Source: Ciona savignyi
Taxonomy: Eukaryota; Chordata; Ascidiacea; Phlebobranchia; Cionidae
Reading direction: 5' to 3'
Assembly: GCA_000149265.1 (NCBI GenBank)
Contig: CH002344.1
Coordinates: forward strand, 2,169,789 to 2,233,788
Length of the DNA stretch: 64,000 nucleotides
The position numbers and the translations under genes were made by a program. Of this stretch, positions 53,486 to 63,647 are shown piece by piece. The notes below the pieces were generated by a model, which made no database searches, was not told the DNA's origin, and saw nothing but the letters and a program-made list of their open reading frames with translations. Positions within the stretch are counted from its first letter, which is position 1. The number at the start of each line of letters is the position of its first letter.

Positions 53486-56470
53486 AATCTAAGCTAAACT
53501 CATTTTTATGACTAGCTGTTTTAATGTTGATTGGTTGCACACATTTATAACACTCTTTAATTACATTTTTTTCTATTACCGCCCGTGAAAAGTTCTAATC
53601 AATGTGTTATTTACAATATTGTAGGTTAATACATTTAGTATTTATTTAAATAAATAAAAAATCTTAGTATAACAAGGCCCAACCACATTTATTAACTGCA
53701 CGCGCAATATCTTTGACTCGAAATTGTTGTGGTATGTGAGAGTTGGAAAAGCTAACCTTTTTCTTTAAGTACATTAAGCAATCGTGGCCTAAGCGTTTAT
53801 GTAAAGATTTTTGGCCCTGGTGCACCAGTAGGAGACGCGCTTATCTTTTTGAGGACTCGTGCGAAAGCGGTCAGCTCACGATAATAATAACGGAGAATAA
53901 ACTGTTATTTCTTTAATATAAATCGTGAGGTCTCTAACAATTCAAGCCAAAAAGTAAACCTTGTTTCTAAACTTCGGTGTGCACACCACACGCATGTCGC
54001 GCAACTAAAAAGTTCCACATTTAAAAGATCCCTGATTTATTGTTGTTTACAAGAATTTGTTCTTCGAAATAATTAATCAGATCACCGCTGCTTAATGCGT
54101 AATTGAATCTATGCCCGTCCTAACTAAATTCATATAAATAAAACGCTATTTAATATTTTTTAAATAAATGGATCAAATACATTATCTTAGTATAAAAGGT
54201 TCAACTACATTTATTAACTGCACACGCAATCTTTTTCAACCGAAATTGTTGTGTCATTGCGTCAGCTAAATTACTCATATAATCATAAAACTTGGAAAAG
54301 TGTTAACCCTAAATTCACTTAAGAAACACAATTTTTGTTTCTAGAAACGAAAATTTTGTTTCCAGAAACGAAAATTTTAGCCGAGAAACAAAAATTTCGT
54401 TTCCAGAAACGAAAATTTTGTTTCTAGGAGCGATAACGAAAATTTTCGTTTTTATTTTATTTTTGCGATATTTTGTTTATTAATGTATACCTGACACTTT
54501 TCTCTTATGTTAATCTAAATAAAATCATTATTTATGGCTAGTTGTTTTAATGTTTATCGGTTGAACACATTTAAATCACTCTTCAATCCCGTTTGTTTAC
54601 TATTACCCGCCCCGTAAAAAAGTACTAACCAGTGTGCTATTTTCAGTGCTGTGGGTTTATACCTTACTTTTTAATAAATTGTTAAAAAAAACAATATCTT
54701 AGCATAAAAGGTCCAACTACATTTATTAACTGGACACGCAATCTCTTTCACTCGAAATTGTTGTGGTATTGCGTCAGCTTAACGAATCATATAATCATAG
54801 AACTTTGGAAAATGAAAACCCTAAATTCATTTGTGAAACACAATTTTTGTTTCTAGAAACGAAAATTTTAGCCGAGAAACGAAAATTTTGTTTCCATAAG
54901 CGAAAACTTTGTTTCCAGAAACGAAAATTTTGTTTCTAGAAGCGATAATAAAAAGTTTCGTTTTTATGTTATTTTACGACAGTTTGTTCATGTATATTTA
55001 CCGGACACTTCTCTCTAATGTTATTCTAAATTAAAATTATCATTTATGGGTAGTTCTTTAAATGTTTAACGGTTGCACACATTTAAATCACTTTTAAATA
55101 CCATTTGTTTCTATTACCGCCCGTAAAAATTACTAACCAGAGTAGTATTTTCAATGTTGTATGTTTATGCATTTATGTTTCATTTAAATAAACAGAACAA
55201 ATACATTATCTTAGTTTGAAAGTTCCAACTACATTTATTAACTGAACACGCAATTCTTTTACTCGAAATTAGTGTGGTATTGCGTCAGCTAAACGAATCA
55301 TATAATCATAGAACTTAGGAAAATAAAAACCCTAAATTCATTTACGAAACACAATTTTTGTTTCCAGAAACGAAAATGTTACCCGAGAAACGAAAATTTC
55401 GTTTCCAGAAACGAAAATTTTGTTTCTAGAAGCGATAATGAAAATTTTAGTTTTTATTTTATTTTTGCGATATTTTGTTTATTAATATATACCTGACACT
55501 CCTCTCTATTGTTAATCTAAATAAAATTATTATTTATGGCTAGTTGTTTTAATGTTTATCGGTTGAACCCATTTAAATCACTCTTCAATCCCGTTTGTTT
55601 TTATTACCGCCCGTAAAAAGTACTAACCAGTGTAGTATTTTCAATGTTGTATGTTTATGCGTTTATGTTTCATTTAAATAAACAGAACAAATACATTATC
55701 TTAGTTTGAAAGTTCCAACTACATTTATTAACTGTACACGCAATTCTTTTACTCGAAATTAGTGTGGTATTGCGTCAGCTAAACTAATCATATAATCATA
55801 GAAGTTTGGGAAATGCTAACCCTCTAAATTCCTTAAGGAAACAAAATTTTTGTTTCTAGAAACGAAAATGTTAGCCGAGAAACGAAAATTTCGTTTCCAG
55901 AATCGAAAATTTTGTTTCTAGGAGCGATAACGAAAATATTTCTCGTTTTTATGTTATTTTACGACAGTTTGTTCATTTATATTTACCTGTCACTTATCTC
56001 TAAACTTAATCTAAATTATTTAATATTTATGGGTAATTGTATTCCTATTTATCGAATGTATACATTTAAATCACTCTATAATGCCATTTGTTTCTTTTAC
56101 CCCCCTTGAAAAATACTAATCAGTGGTTATTTTCAATATGGTAGGCTTATACATTATTTATTTTTAAATGAATATAACAAATACAGTATTGTGCATGTGC
56201 TTAAGCTGTATTAACTTCTTTTCATTGACCGGTATATTTATTTTAACCAAGAGTTTTTTTAGAAACGATTATTTTGTTTTCAGAAATAAATTTTCCGAGG
56301 TATCGCATTTTGTGCTCACCGTCATCATCTAGTGGTAGAAACGAAATAAAGAAACAAAATTTATGTTTCTAAAAAAAAAATTTTGTTTCCAGAAACAAAA
56401 ATCGCAAATTAGAAACGAAAATCGGCTTTTAGAAACGAAATCAGAAACGAAATTTTGTAAATGCATGCAA
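53486..56470. repeat. Right arm: about five tandem units of roughly 500 bp, inverted relative to the left arm
   Basis: Each unit has TTTCTATTACCGCCCGTAAA plus AGTACTAACCAGTG, then AACTACATTTATTAACTG and CACGCAAT, CTCGAAATTGTTGTGGTATT, GCGTCAGCTAAACGAATCAT, and a palindrome cluster (TTTCTAGAAACGAAAATTTT). The ACCGCCCGT block starts near 53575, 54600, 55118, 55607 and, degenerate, 56100. The left arm at 46680-47900 has one inverted copy. Confidence 0.85.
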
Positions 56471-56759
56471 AAGGATAGGCGCTACCGTTCCCTCTGTTAC
56501 GCCGGCGTACCGTCCGACTTGTGAGCTTGCACTCTCTAGAAGTATGGCGTTTAACCATTTATTCTCCTTTTCTTCCAAATGCGCTTGTTCTAGCACATGC
56601 TGCTTCCTAGTAAGATAATTTTGTTACTTAGCAAAATAATCCTTTCAAAAACACGAGTAAGACGGTAGGTACCATTCGTTAGTTCCGCCGCACAAAGAAA
56701 TCTATTAATTGGTTATACGCCATCTAAAGTATCAAACTTCTGTTCACCGGATGGCGAGT
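56471..56759. other. Intergenic, no gene seen
   Basis: No exon or repeat partner recognised. Confidence 0.4.
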
Positions 56760-56940
56760 GTGTGTGCAGTCCCGGTTTTACCAGACACCGCCTGAACAGC
56801 GCATTAATAGGTTCTACCAAATTAAAAAAATGTGTAAATCATACACAACACACTGTGATAGCTCCGGTGGACGCAAGGTGATCTGACGATTGCCCGTACG
56901 ATACCACCACTCGCGTTCGCCATTCACATGGATAACTATA
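56760..56940 (+). repeat. SINE-1 3' half
   Basis: GCATTAATAGGTTCTACCAA, ATACACAACACACTGTGATAG, GATCTGACGATTGCCCGT, then GCCATTCACATGGATAAC. Confidence 0.7.
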
Positions 56941-57641
56941 TATTTATATAAAACAATGTTTGACTTCTCGCACCAGTGAATCAAGGTCATTACTGGGGCT
57001 TGGTACAAACTGTAAAAGACCACCAAAAATTCGAATAACAAAATTACCAAAAATTCTAATAACAAATTATCATAATAGTACAAAACTGTAACGAAATCAT
57101 TAGAAATTTCTAGATTTTAGAAACTTAGTGGAAAGGTCTTAGTGGCAGAGTGGCTTGTAAGCTTCTGAAATTATTTTGCAAAAATGATAAAAGTATAAAA
57201 CTTTAATTGTTTGTTTTGTCTGGTGTCCAAAATTGTTTACAACGGTGTTTGGAAGATATCTGATCAAGTTAAAAATCGATCACAAGTTATGAGTGCGCTA
57301 GCACTATTTTTATTGCTGAGTAACCACAAGGAAATTTCATATTTCCAACAAAGCTGACATGACAATTATTTACGGGTGGAGTGTCATTAAAACAATGTAT
57401 TAGCAAGAAAGTGCCAACCACGTGTTAACTACCACTATTTAGCAAGCTTTTGTGACTGTACGCTATATGTTTCCATGGCTACACATCCACAGATGGTATC
57501 ATATATACATTTATAGTGATCATCGTTTGTTTCTGCAAGAATAAACCATTGACATTCCCGAGATACATGTTTACACTCCGCACTCATGTGTTGACTCACG
57601 ATGTTCTAGTCATCATGGGTCTATTTAAATCCGAAGGGAAA

Positions 57642-57674
<33 letters not shown>

Positions 57675-58154
57675 TCGGATTAGTCTGGTGGTTTAGATGG
57701 CGTATAATCAATTAAGACCTCTATGAACGGCAGGATGTGACGAGTGGTACCCTCCATGAGTCATCGTTTTTAAACGAGTGTTTTGCTGAGTAACAATGGT
57801 GGTGATTCCCCAATGCTTGTTTGGCTGAAAGCAGCATGTGCTAGACTGCGCGCAGGTGTTCTCGTTTAGCTGTAAAGTTTTATAATCGTGGAGCAGTGCT
57901 TTGTAAAATAAAGGCGTTGAATGTGCATCTGCTAGCTGTTTTGTTGGAAAAAAGTTGCCGATGTACGAAGGGGTATGGGCTCAAAATTAATTTTCCATCA
58001 AAATTTTGTAGGGTTTTGAGTTTAGGTTGCAGATCCAAGCTTCAATGTTAAATTGTGAAAAAATCTAAGACTTCCCATGTCAGGATTTTGAGTGACAGTC
58101 GTTTTTGTGAGATCAGTTTGCATTGGAGAGATAGGGAAAATAATTAGTTGAACG
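56941..58154. other. Intergenic, repeat fragments only
   Basis: Contains a (TA)n microsatellite (57643-57672), a short SINE-1 head fragment directly after it, and a segment at 57410-57500 (CAACCACGTGTTAACTACCA, GTACGCTATATG) related to 58670-58740. No gene seen. Confidence 0.45.
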
Positions 58155-58435
58155 CCTCCTTTAGTGCGTCGCCTTTCAGCCGAAGGGGTGCAGGTACAAA
58201 ACTGGCAGCTGGTTGGTTGTGTCCTTGGGCAAGGCACTTAATGGACATTGCCTGAACCCAGCGGATGAATGGATTCTACTACTAAATTAAAGTAGATGTA
58301 AATCATACACAACACACTGCAATAGCTCTGGTGACCCGACGGTGGGCACGATGTGGTCTGACGATTACCCGTGTGTTAACCCTTGGTTGACCTCTTTACA
58401 GGGATAAACATAAATATCCTATTCTATCCTATATA
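58155..58435 (+). repeat. SINE-1, near full length
   Basis: Head TTTAGTGCGTCGCCTTTCAG, then CCTTGGGCAAGGCACTTAATGG, ACACTGCAATAGCTCTGG and tail ATATCCTATTCTATCCTAT. Confidence 0.85.
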
Positions 58436-58473
58436 TTGTTTTAATTTTTCCCTACAAACTAGAGAAAATAAGG

Positions 58474-58530
58474 ATGGCGGCCGTTTTGCCGATTATCGGC
58501 GTCGATTATTTAGCAAATATTTCGGGACTT
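58474..58530 (+). CDS. Possible first coding exon of an unrecognised gene
   Basis: An ATG in a GGATGGCGG context opens MAAVLPIIGVDYLANISGL and runs into a GTAAGG donor in phase 0. It looks like a short 5' exon, as seen at the start of TDP2, but no partner exon could be joined with confidence downstream. The open stretch at 59098-59250 (MPVSFPESFNLTS) follows a GATTCAG acceptor-like site and is one candidate. Chance is possible. Confidence 0.25.
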
Positions 58531-58861
58531 GTAAGGATTTTTCACATAAATTGTAAATAAATATCTAGATTCTAGATGAATATAATAGACCAGGTGAGGG
58601 ACAAACGGACTCTGCATATATTATATTACCACGGGAAATCCCCTAAAACTCAAAAGTAACTAGAGAGGTTCAACCACGTGTGAAACCACCACTATTTTTA
58701 AAACCACTTTTAAGTGTACGCTATGTTGTTTTGCATGTAAAAATTATCGGGTTCCCTGGGTATCTTATTACCCTTTGGTATATCTTATACAAGGTGTTTT
58801 ACGTTTGGTTTTGCAGGCTTAAACTAATGGGTTCCCGAGTTACCAATCCAAACTTGATATA

Positions 58862-59100
58862 CGTCCGACGGATTAGTCTGATGGTTTAGTGCGTCGCCTT
58901 TCAGTCGAAGGGTTGCTGTTGCGAAGCTGGTCGCTAGCTAGTCGGTTGGGTCCCTTGGGAAAGGCACTTAACGGACATTGCCTGAACCCAGCAGATTAAT
59001 GGGTTCTACCAAATTGAATGAACATCTAAATCATACACAACACACTACAATGGCTCTGGTGACCCGACGGTGGACACGATGTGATCTGGCGATTCAGTCA
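58862..59100 (+). repeat. SINE-1, tail missing
   Basis: GTCCGACGGATTAGTCTGATGG head, GGTCGCTAGCTAGTCGGTTGG, GAACCCAGCAGATTAATGGG, ACCCGACGGTGG. Ends at GATCTGGCGATTCAG. Confidence 0.85.
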
Positions 59101-59954
59101 AGGCAAACTATGAAAATGCCAGTTAGTTTTCCTGAAAGTTTTAACCTGACCTCGATAACGATAACGCGGTCTACTCAATGGCCTGGCACCGGGCATGCGT
59201 TTCACAAGCGTGACGCAGAAAGAAACAAAGTTAAAAAAATCAGAATGTAATCAAAATGTGTTTTCTTCGGAATCAAATTCGGAATCCTAACCAGCACACC
59301 CATCGTTTACCTCGATTTTTGATTTTACAAAAAAAATTGTTTGTGTCTAACCAATAATAAATACCATTTTATTTCGCGTATAAATAAAACACAAATTTAT
59401 GATAAATAGACACCCACCATGAACCCTATTAAGGGAAACCCCCGACACTCAATCGCACACAAACCAGTAATAAATCGGATATAACCACCTATAGAATTAA
59501 ATGAACTAATGAGTTAAACTTTTTAAAGTGTATATCTTTAATATGCAGTGAAAATTGTGGATAAATTACGCCAGGCTAACTTCGACCATGCCCATCAAGA
59601 ATATAAGCACATCTACCTTTTTCTCGCATTTTAGCCATTAAATTGTCGAAATACTTAGTTTTTCGAAATCTAAGAACAAAAAAGTACTATTTACTTTAAA
59701 TTAAAAAATAAGATCCATTTCATAACAATCAAAAATACGTTAAAAAAGCCCTTACTAAATATAAAAAATGGACGTTTTATATTATTAGGAAAATGTATAT
59801 ATCAAGTTTTGATTGATAATTTAGGAAAAATGTGTTAAACACTTTGTATAAGATAAACCAAGGGTAATGAGGTAGCCAGGGAACCCAGTCGTTTCTACAT
59901 GAAAAAAGATATACACTTAACAGGGGTTTATGGCGATGGGTATCATACTTTTAA
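59101..59954. other. Intergenic, no supported gene
   Basis: AT-rich; no repeat family recognised apart from the exon-like stretch discussed at 58474-58530. Confidence 0.4.
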
Positions 59955-60235
59955 TTAGGATAAAATATTCTTGTTTATTCCAGTAAATGGGAAAACGCAA
60001 GGGCGTTAACACATGATGGGCAATCGTCAGATCACCTCGCGCTCACAGTCGGGTAACTAGAGCTATTGCAGTGTGGTGTGCATGATTCATACACACTTTA
60101 TTTAGTAAAACCTATTAATCCAGGCAATGTCCATTAAGTGCCTTGCCCACTGACACAACTAACTAGCGAGCGATTAGTTTCAAATCTTTAACCCTTCAGC
60201 TAAAAGGCGACACACTATACCACCAGTATAATCGG
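59955..60235 (-). repeat. SINE-1, diverged
   Basis: Tail side AGGATAAAATATTCTTG at 59955, CCTCGCGCTCACAGTCGGGT, head ACCACCAGTATAATCGG. Confidence 0.75.
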
Positions 60236-60283
60236 TAGTATTTAATAATAAGGTTGACACTCTCTAGTTTTTTAACGAAATCC

Positions 60284-60365
60284 TCCAGTTGTTTTGAGTT
60301 GATTTTCAGTTGTTTTGAGTTGATTTTCAGTTGTTTTGAGTTTATTTTCCGTTACTTTGAGTTAA
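60284..60365. repeat. Short tandem repeat, 20-bp unit
   Basis: Four copies of TTTTGAGTTGATTTTCAGTTG with small changes. Confidence 0.85.
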
Positions 60366-60544
60366 TTTGATGGTTTATCGAACAGTTAATTGGTGGCAAA
60401 ATTCCTGATCACAACCACTACCGCAATTAGTTGTAAGCCAGCCATGCTTTTGTACGTAATATAACAAAGTAGAAATCAACATAAATCGTATTAAAACTTC
60501 CTAACTGACATCATGTGACATCAGCCTCGAAAAATAAGTCCGCG

Positions 60545-60631
60545 AAAATTTCCATGTTTTTCTGCTAACAAACCGTCCATCGATGGAGAAGGATGGAAGT
60601 CTGTAGCGTTTTTTAATCCATTTGACGAGAT
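60545..60631 (+). other. Exon-like module copy (a), splice donor at its end
   Basis: Reads SANKPSIDGEGWKSVAFFNP then FDEM and meets a GTAAGT donor. One of six copies in the last 3.5 kb. The reverse strand is also open in places, so the coding strand is undecided. Its donor and that of copy (b) face each other across 16 bp, giving a near-palindrome at 60622-60662. Confidence 0.45.
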
Positions 60632-60653
60632 GTAAGTAAATAATGTTACTTAC

Positions 60654-60830
60654 AGCTCGTCAAATGGATTGAAAAACGCAATAGACTCTCATTTCCCATG
60701 TACATAAAAATGTTCAATCTATGTTACCAAAGAGTAACATTATGTAGGCCTACTTACAGCTCGTCAAATGGATTAAACAACGCAACAGACTTCCATCCGT
60801 TTCCATCGATGGACGGTTTGTTAGCAGAAA
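60654..60830 (-). other. Exon-like module copies (b) and (c)
   Basis: Two minus-strand copies ending at GTAAGT donors, exon ends at 60654 and 60758. Copy (c) reads SANKPSIDGNGWKSVALFNP then FDEL. Copy (b) is shorter (ESIAFFNPFDEL) with a stop just upstream. On the plus strand the same ends look like TTACAG acceptors. Confidence 0.45.
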
Positions 60831-60999
60831 AAATGGAAATTTCGGGGACTTATTTTTCGAGAAGGGGAAGTTATGGAAATCATTAATGCGCTTTATGATT
60901 TTTCCTCCAACTCCTGGGACAGACTTCCCATAGATTGTTTACTCTGTAACATATTCTTTCTCCACAATAAAGTGCCAATTAGATATTAGGATTATCAAA

Positions 61000-61499
61000 C
61001 GGATGATATCAAAGAGCCTCCAGTCTGTTGCCGGGAAAAGCTAAGGTTTATTTTGAAGAGGATCCTTCTTGGCAATACCGTCTTCGATAATTCTAAAGTA
61101 TTCACTCTCTTTCTTTGTTTATTTTTTTGCGTTACGCTAGTAAAATGCCCTGTCACGAGTTCTTTGGAATAAACGTGTTAAAATTTCTAGGAATCCTAAC
61201 TGCCATTTTCATATGGGCAGGATGATTCTTATCTTTGTTGTCAACAAAATCTACGTTAACTTATTGATTGTTGCATTGATGCATTTGCTGACACCAAATC
61301 ATACAAGCGCGCCCGCCTTAATTTAATTCACTGCAGTTACTATTTACGATACTAGCATCTATTCTTCAAATGAGCGATAAATTAACGATCCGCTGTCTAG
61401 GTAGAAGTTTGCCAACAAAAGACTGTGGGTAGCAATATTCAATTTGTATTGCGCAAATCATTGCGGGTGCAAATATTGCTGGTTGGTAGTGCGGTTTCA
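61000..61499. other. Spacer; begins with a diverged inverted copy of the peptide-gene promoter
   Basis: 60960-61100 (plus) matches the reverse complement of the segment upstream of the 61868 gene (GATATCAAAGAGCCTCCAGT, GGGAAAAGCTAAGGTTTATT, CTTCTTGG). Homology fades where the start codon would be. The rest shows nothing. Confidence 0.5.
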
Positions 61500-61868
61500 C
61501 TACCAATAAAAAAGGCGAATAGCATCTTGCTTTGGTGACAAAACATCATCCTCGGCTTCCATCAATGGTGCAAGTTGAGCCAAATCTTCTACGGTTGGCA
61601 TACCTTTATTCTTGGCGTCTGTAAGGAAGATTTTTATAACAATCAATCAATTAAGTTGAAAAGGATCCAACAAGAAAGACATTTCGTCAGTATCTATATT
61701 ATATGTAATGGCGAGAGAAGTAGACCATACTATACTTGATGTAGATTTCATTGCACATAGGTTGACATAGCAGCCACTTCACTTACTCCAAAAAGGGAAA
61801 AGCGCAGAAACTTCTTCACTGGCGAGGCAGAATACAACAACAAGAACGACGAGTAGTTTGCGATCCAT
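61500..61868 (-). CDS. Short secreted peptide precursor, two exons, 66 aa, unknown family
   Basis: I do not recognise this protein. Exon 1 is 61868-61787, ending at a GTAAGT donor in phase 1. Exon 2 is 61618-61500, after a CTTACAG acceptor, ending in TAG. The N-terminus MDRKLLVVLVVVFCLASEEV is a textbook signal peptide with likely cleavage after EEVSA. The mature part would start LFPFW, is about 44 residues, has no Cys, a slightly acidic middle (VEDLAQLAPLMEAEDDVL) and an aromatic end (DAIRLFYW). It has neither dibasic processing sites nor a Gly amidation signal. A TATA-like box lies about 50 bp upstream. Its upstream region and the first half of exon 1 are duplicated at about 63 kb. Host-defence peptide or secreted signalling precursor are guesses only. 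Confidence 0.6.
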
Positions 61869-61914
61869 CTTTGAGATAATTATTAGAGACTGTAAACCCA
61901 AGAAGAATTCCATT

Positions 61915-61925
61915 CAATATATACC
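61915..61925 (-). promoter_or_regulatory. TATA-like box of the secreted-peptide gene
   Basis: On the minus strand AAGGTATATATTGAATGG, about 50 bp before the ATG, so transcription would start roughly 20-25 bp before the ATG. In the duplicated copy (near 63043) this site reads AAGGTACTGAAGGG and is lost. Confidence 0.5.
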
Positions 61926-62104
61926 TTAGCTTTTCCTGTCAACCGACTGGAAAGCTCTTTGATACCTTCCGTTCAATAATTCTAATATCTAACTGACACG
62001 TAATTGTGGAGAAAGAATATGTTACAGAGTACCCAATCTATGGGAAGTCTGTCTCAGGAGTTGGAAGGAAAATCATTAGATGCATTAATGATTTCCATAA
62101 CTTC

Positions 62105-62215
62105 CCCTTCTCGAAAGATGAGTTCCCGAAAATTTCATTTTTTTTCTGCTAACAAACCGTCCATCGATGGAGAAGGATGGAAGTCTGTTGCGTTTTTCAA
62201 ATCATTTGACGAGAT
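62105..62215 (+). other. Exon-like module copy (d)
   Basis: SANKPSIDGEGWKSVAFFKS then FDEM, ending at GTAAGT. Part of the duplicated block. An overlapping frame also reads as protein-like (VTEYPIYGKSVSGVGRKIIR), so coding status is uncertain. Confidence 0.4.
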
Positions 62216-62243
62216 GTAAGTAAATATTGTTACTCTTTGGTAA

Positions 62244-62325
62244 CATGGATAGAAGATTTTTATCCCTGTGCATGGAAAACGTATACGTCGCGTTAACCAA
62301 CCGGCCACACGACCACACAAAGGTG
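62244..62325 (-). repeat. SINE-2, 5' fragment
   Basis: On the minus strand GTCGTGTGGCCGGTTGGTTA then ACGCGACGTATACG. Present in both duplication copies (second at 63370-63450). Confidence 0.6.
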
Positions 62326-62634
62326 AATTCCGTTTAAAATTAAATATGTTAAACATTGCACGATGTAACGTAGTGGATACCTGGTTTCACCGATTAGCTT
62401 CAAATGAAGTTGGTCCCAATGTTCTGATTACCCGTGTAATGATACCTCTGTATTAGATATGTCGTACCACCGAATGATCAACTGCTGGATCGAATAGTTG
62501 TGAGAATGCGATTTAAAAACGCTCTCCCGGACAGAGCACTTCGTCATTGGGAACATTGTGAATGTGATTTTGGAATGATACTGGATGTTAGGCTATACTT
62601 AACAATATGTTTAAAAATAATAATGGTTTTCCGT

Positions 62635-62825
62635 GGCAAATAGTTCGGTGGGTTAGTGTGTCGTGTTTATGCCGAACGGATGCAGGTCCGAATGTGGCCG
62701 TTAGCTATTCGGTTATCTAAAAGAACGCTTTAACTATATAAAACCAATGCAATAGCTTCGGGATCCGACGGTGGGTGCAAAGTTATCTTGTTTTGCCCGT
62801 GTGGTAGCGCCCCTTGCGTTTTCCC
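62635..62825 (+). repeat. SINE-1, degenerate
   Basis: GTTCGGTGGGTTAGTGTGTCG, GGATGCAGGTCCGAATGTGG, GCAATAGCTTCGGGATCCGA, GCCCGTGTGGTAGCGCCCCT. Confidence 0.65.
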
Positions 62826-62889
62826 ATGTACATAAAAATGTCCAATCTATGTTACCAAAGAGTATATTAATATGTATAGGCCTACTTAC

Positions 62890-62993
62890 AGCTCGTCAAA
62901 TGTATTGAACAACGCAACAGATTCCCATTCGTTTCCAACGCAACAGACTCCCATTAAAACAACAACAAGAACGACGAGTAGTTTGCGATCCAT
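62890..62993 (-). pseudogene. Chimeric exon: peptide signal sequence joined to module copy (e)
   Basis: Starts as a copy of the 61868 exon (MDRKLLVVLVVV) and after 12 codons switches to LMGVCCVGNEWESVALFNTF then DEL, reaching a GTAAGT donor in phase 2. The frame is open and still looks like a signal peptide (VVVLMGVCCVG). Thus either a truncated duplicate or a new secreted-peptide exon. No second exon was found below 62890. The switch point carries a repeated GGGARTCTGTTGCGTTG, suggesting recombination there. Confidence 0.5.
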
Positions 62994-63239
62994 CTTTGAG
63001 ATAATTATCAAAGACTGTATACCCAAGAAGAATTCCCTTCAGTACCTTCGCTTTTCCTGTCAACCGACTAGAAAGCGCTTTGATACCTTCCGTTCAATAA
63101 TCCTAATACCTAAATGACACTTTATTGTGGAGAAAGAATATGTTACAGAGTACACAATCTATGGGAAGTTTGTCCCAGGAGTTGGAAGGAAAAATCATTA
63201 TATAAGCGCATTAATGATTTCCATAACTTCCCCTTTTCA

Positions 63240-63340
63240 AAAATGAGTCCGCGAAAATTTTCATTTTTTTCTGCTAACAAACCGTCCATCGATGGAGAAG
63301 GATTGAAGTCTGTTGCGTTTTTTAATCCATTTGACGAGAT
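63240..63340 (+). other. Exon-like module copy (f)
   Basis: SANKPSIDGEGLKSVAFFNP then FDEM with a GTAAGT donor. The upstream frame is shifted relative to copy (d). Confidence 0.4.
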
Positions 63341-63369
63341 GTAAGTAAATATTGTTACTCTTTGGTAAC

Positions 63370-63450
63370 ATGGATAGGAGATTTTTAACCCTGTGCATGG
63401 AAAACCTACCGGTCGCGTTAACCAATCGGCCACACGACCACACAAAGGTG
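63370..63450 (-). repeat. SINE-2, 5' fragment, second duplication copy
   Basis: GTCGTGTGGCCGATTGGTTA then ACGCGACCGG on the minus strand. Confidence 0.6.
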
Positions 63451-63647
63451 AATTTCGTTCAAAATTAAATATGTTAAACATTGCACGATGTAACGTATAG
63501 TGGATACGTGGTACCGATTAGCTCCAAATGTAGTTGGTCCCAATGTTCTGATTACCCGTGTAATGATACCTCTGTATTAGATATGTCGTACCACCGAATG
63601 ATCAACTACGGGAACGAATAGCTGTGAGAATGCGATTTAATAACGCT

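Larger units (their letters stand above)
61846..62525. repeat. Segmental duplication, copy 1
   Basis: Matches 62966-63647 in direct orientation at about 1.12 kb offset, from the peptide-gene exon 1 start (GCGATCCATCTTTGAGATAA) to GAGAATGCGATTTAA. Similarity is high across the promoter, the module copy (d) ending at 62215, a SINE-2 piece and ATGTCGTACCACCGAATGAT. Confidence 0.9.
62966..63647. repeat. Segmental duplication, copy 2
   Basis: Direct copy of 61846-62525. Includes the 5' end of the peptide exon, module copy (f) and the trailing unique block. Confidence 0.9.
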
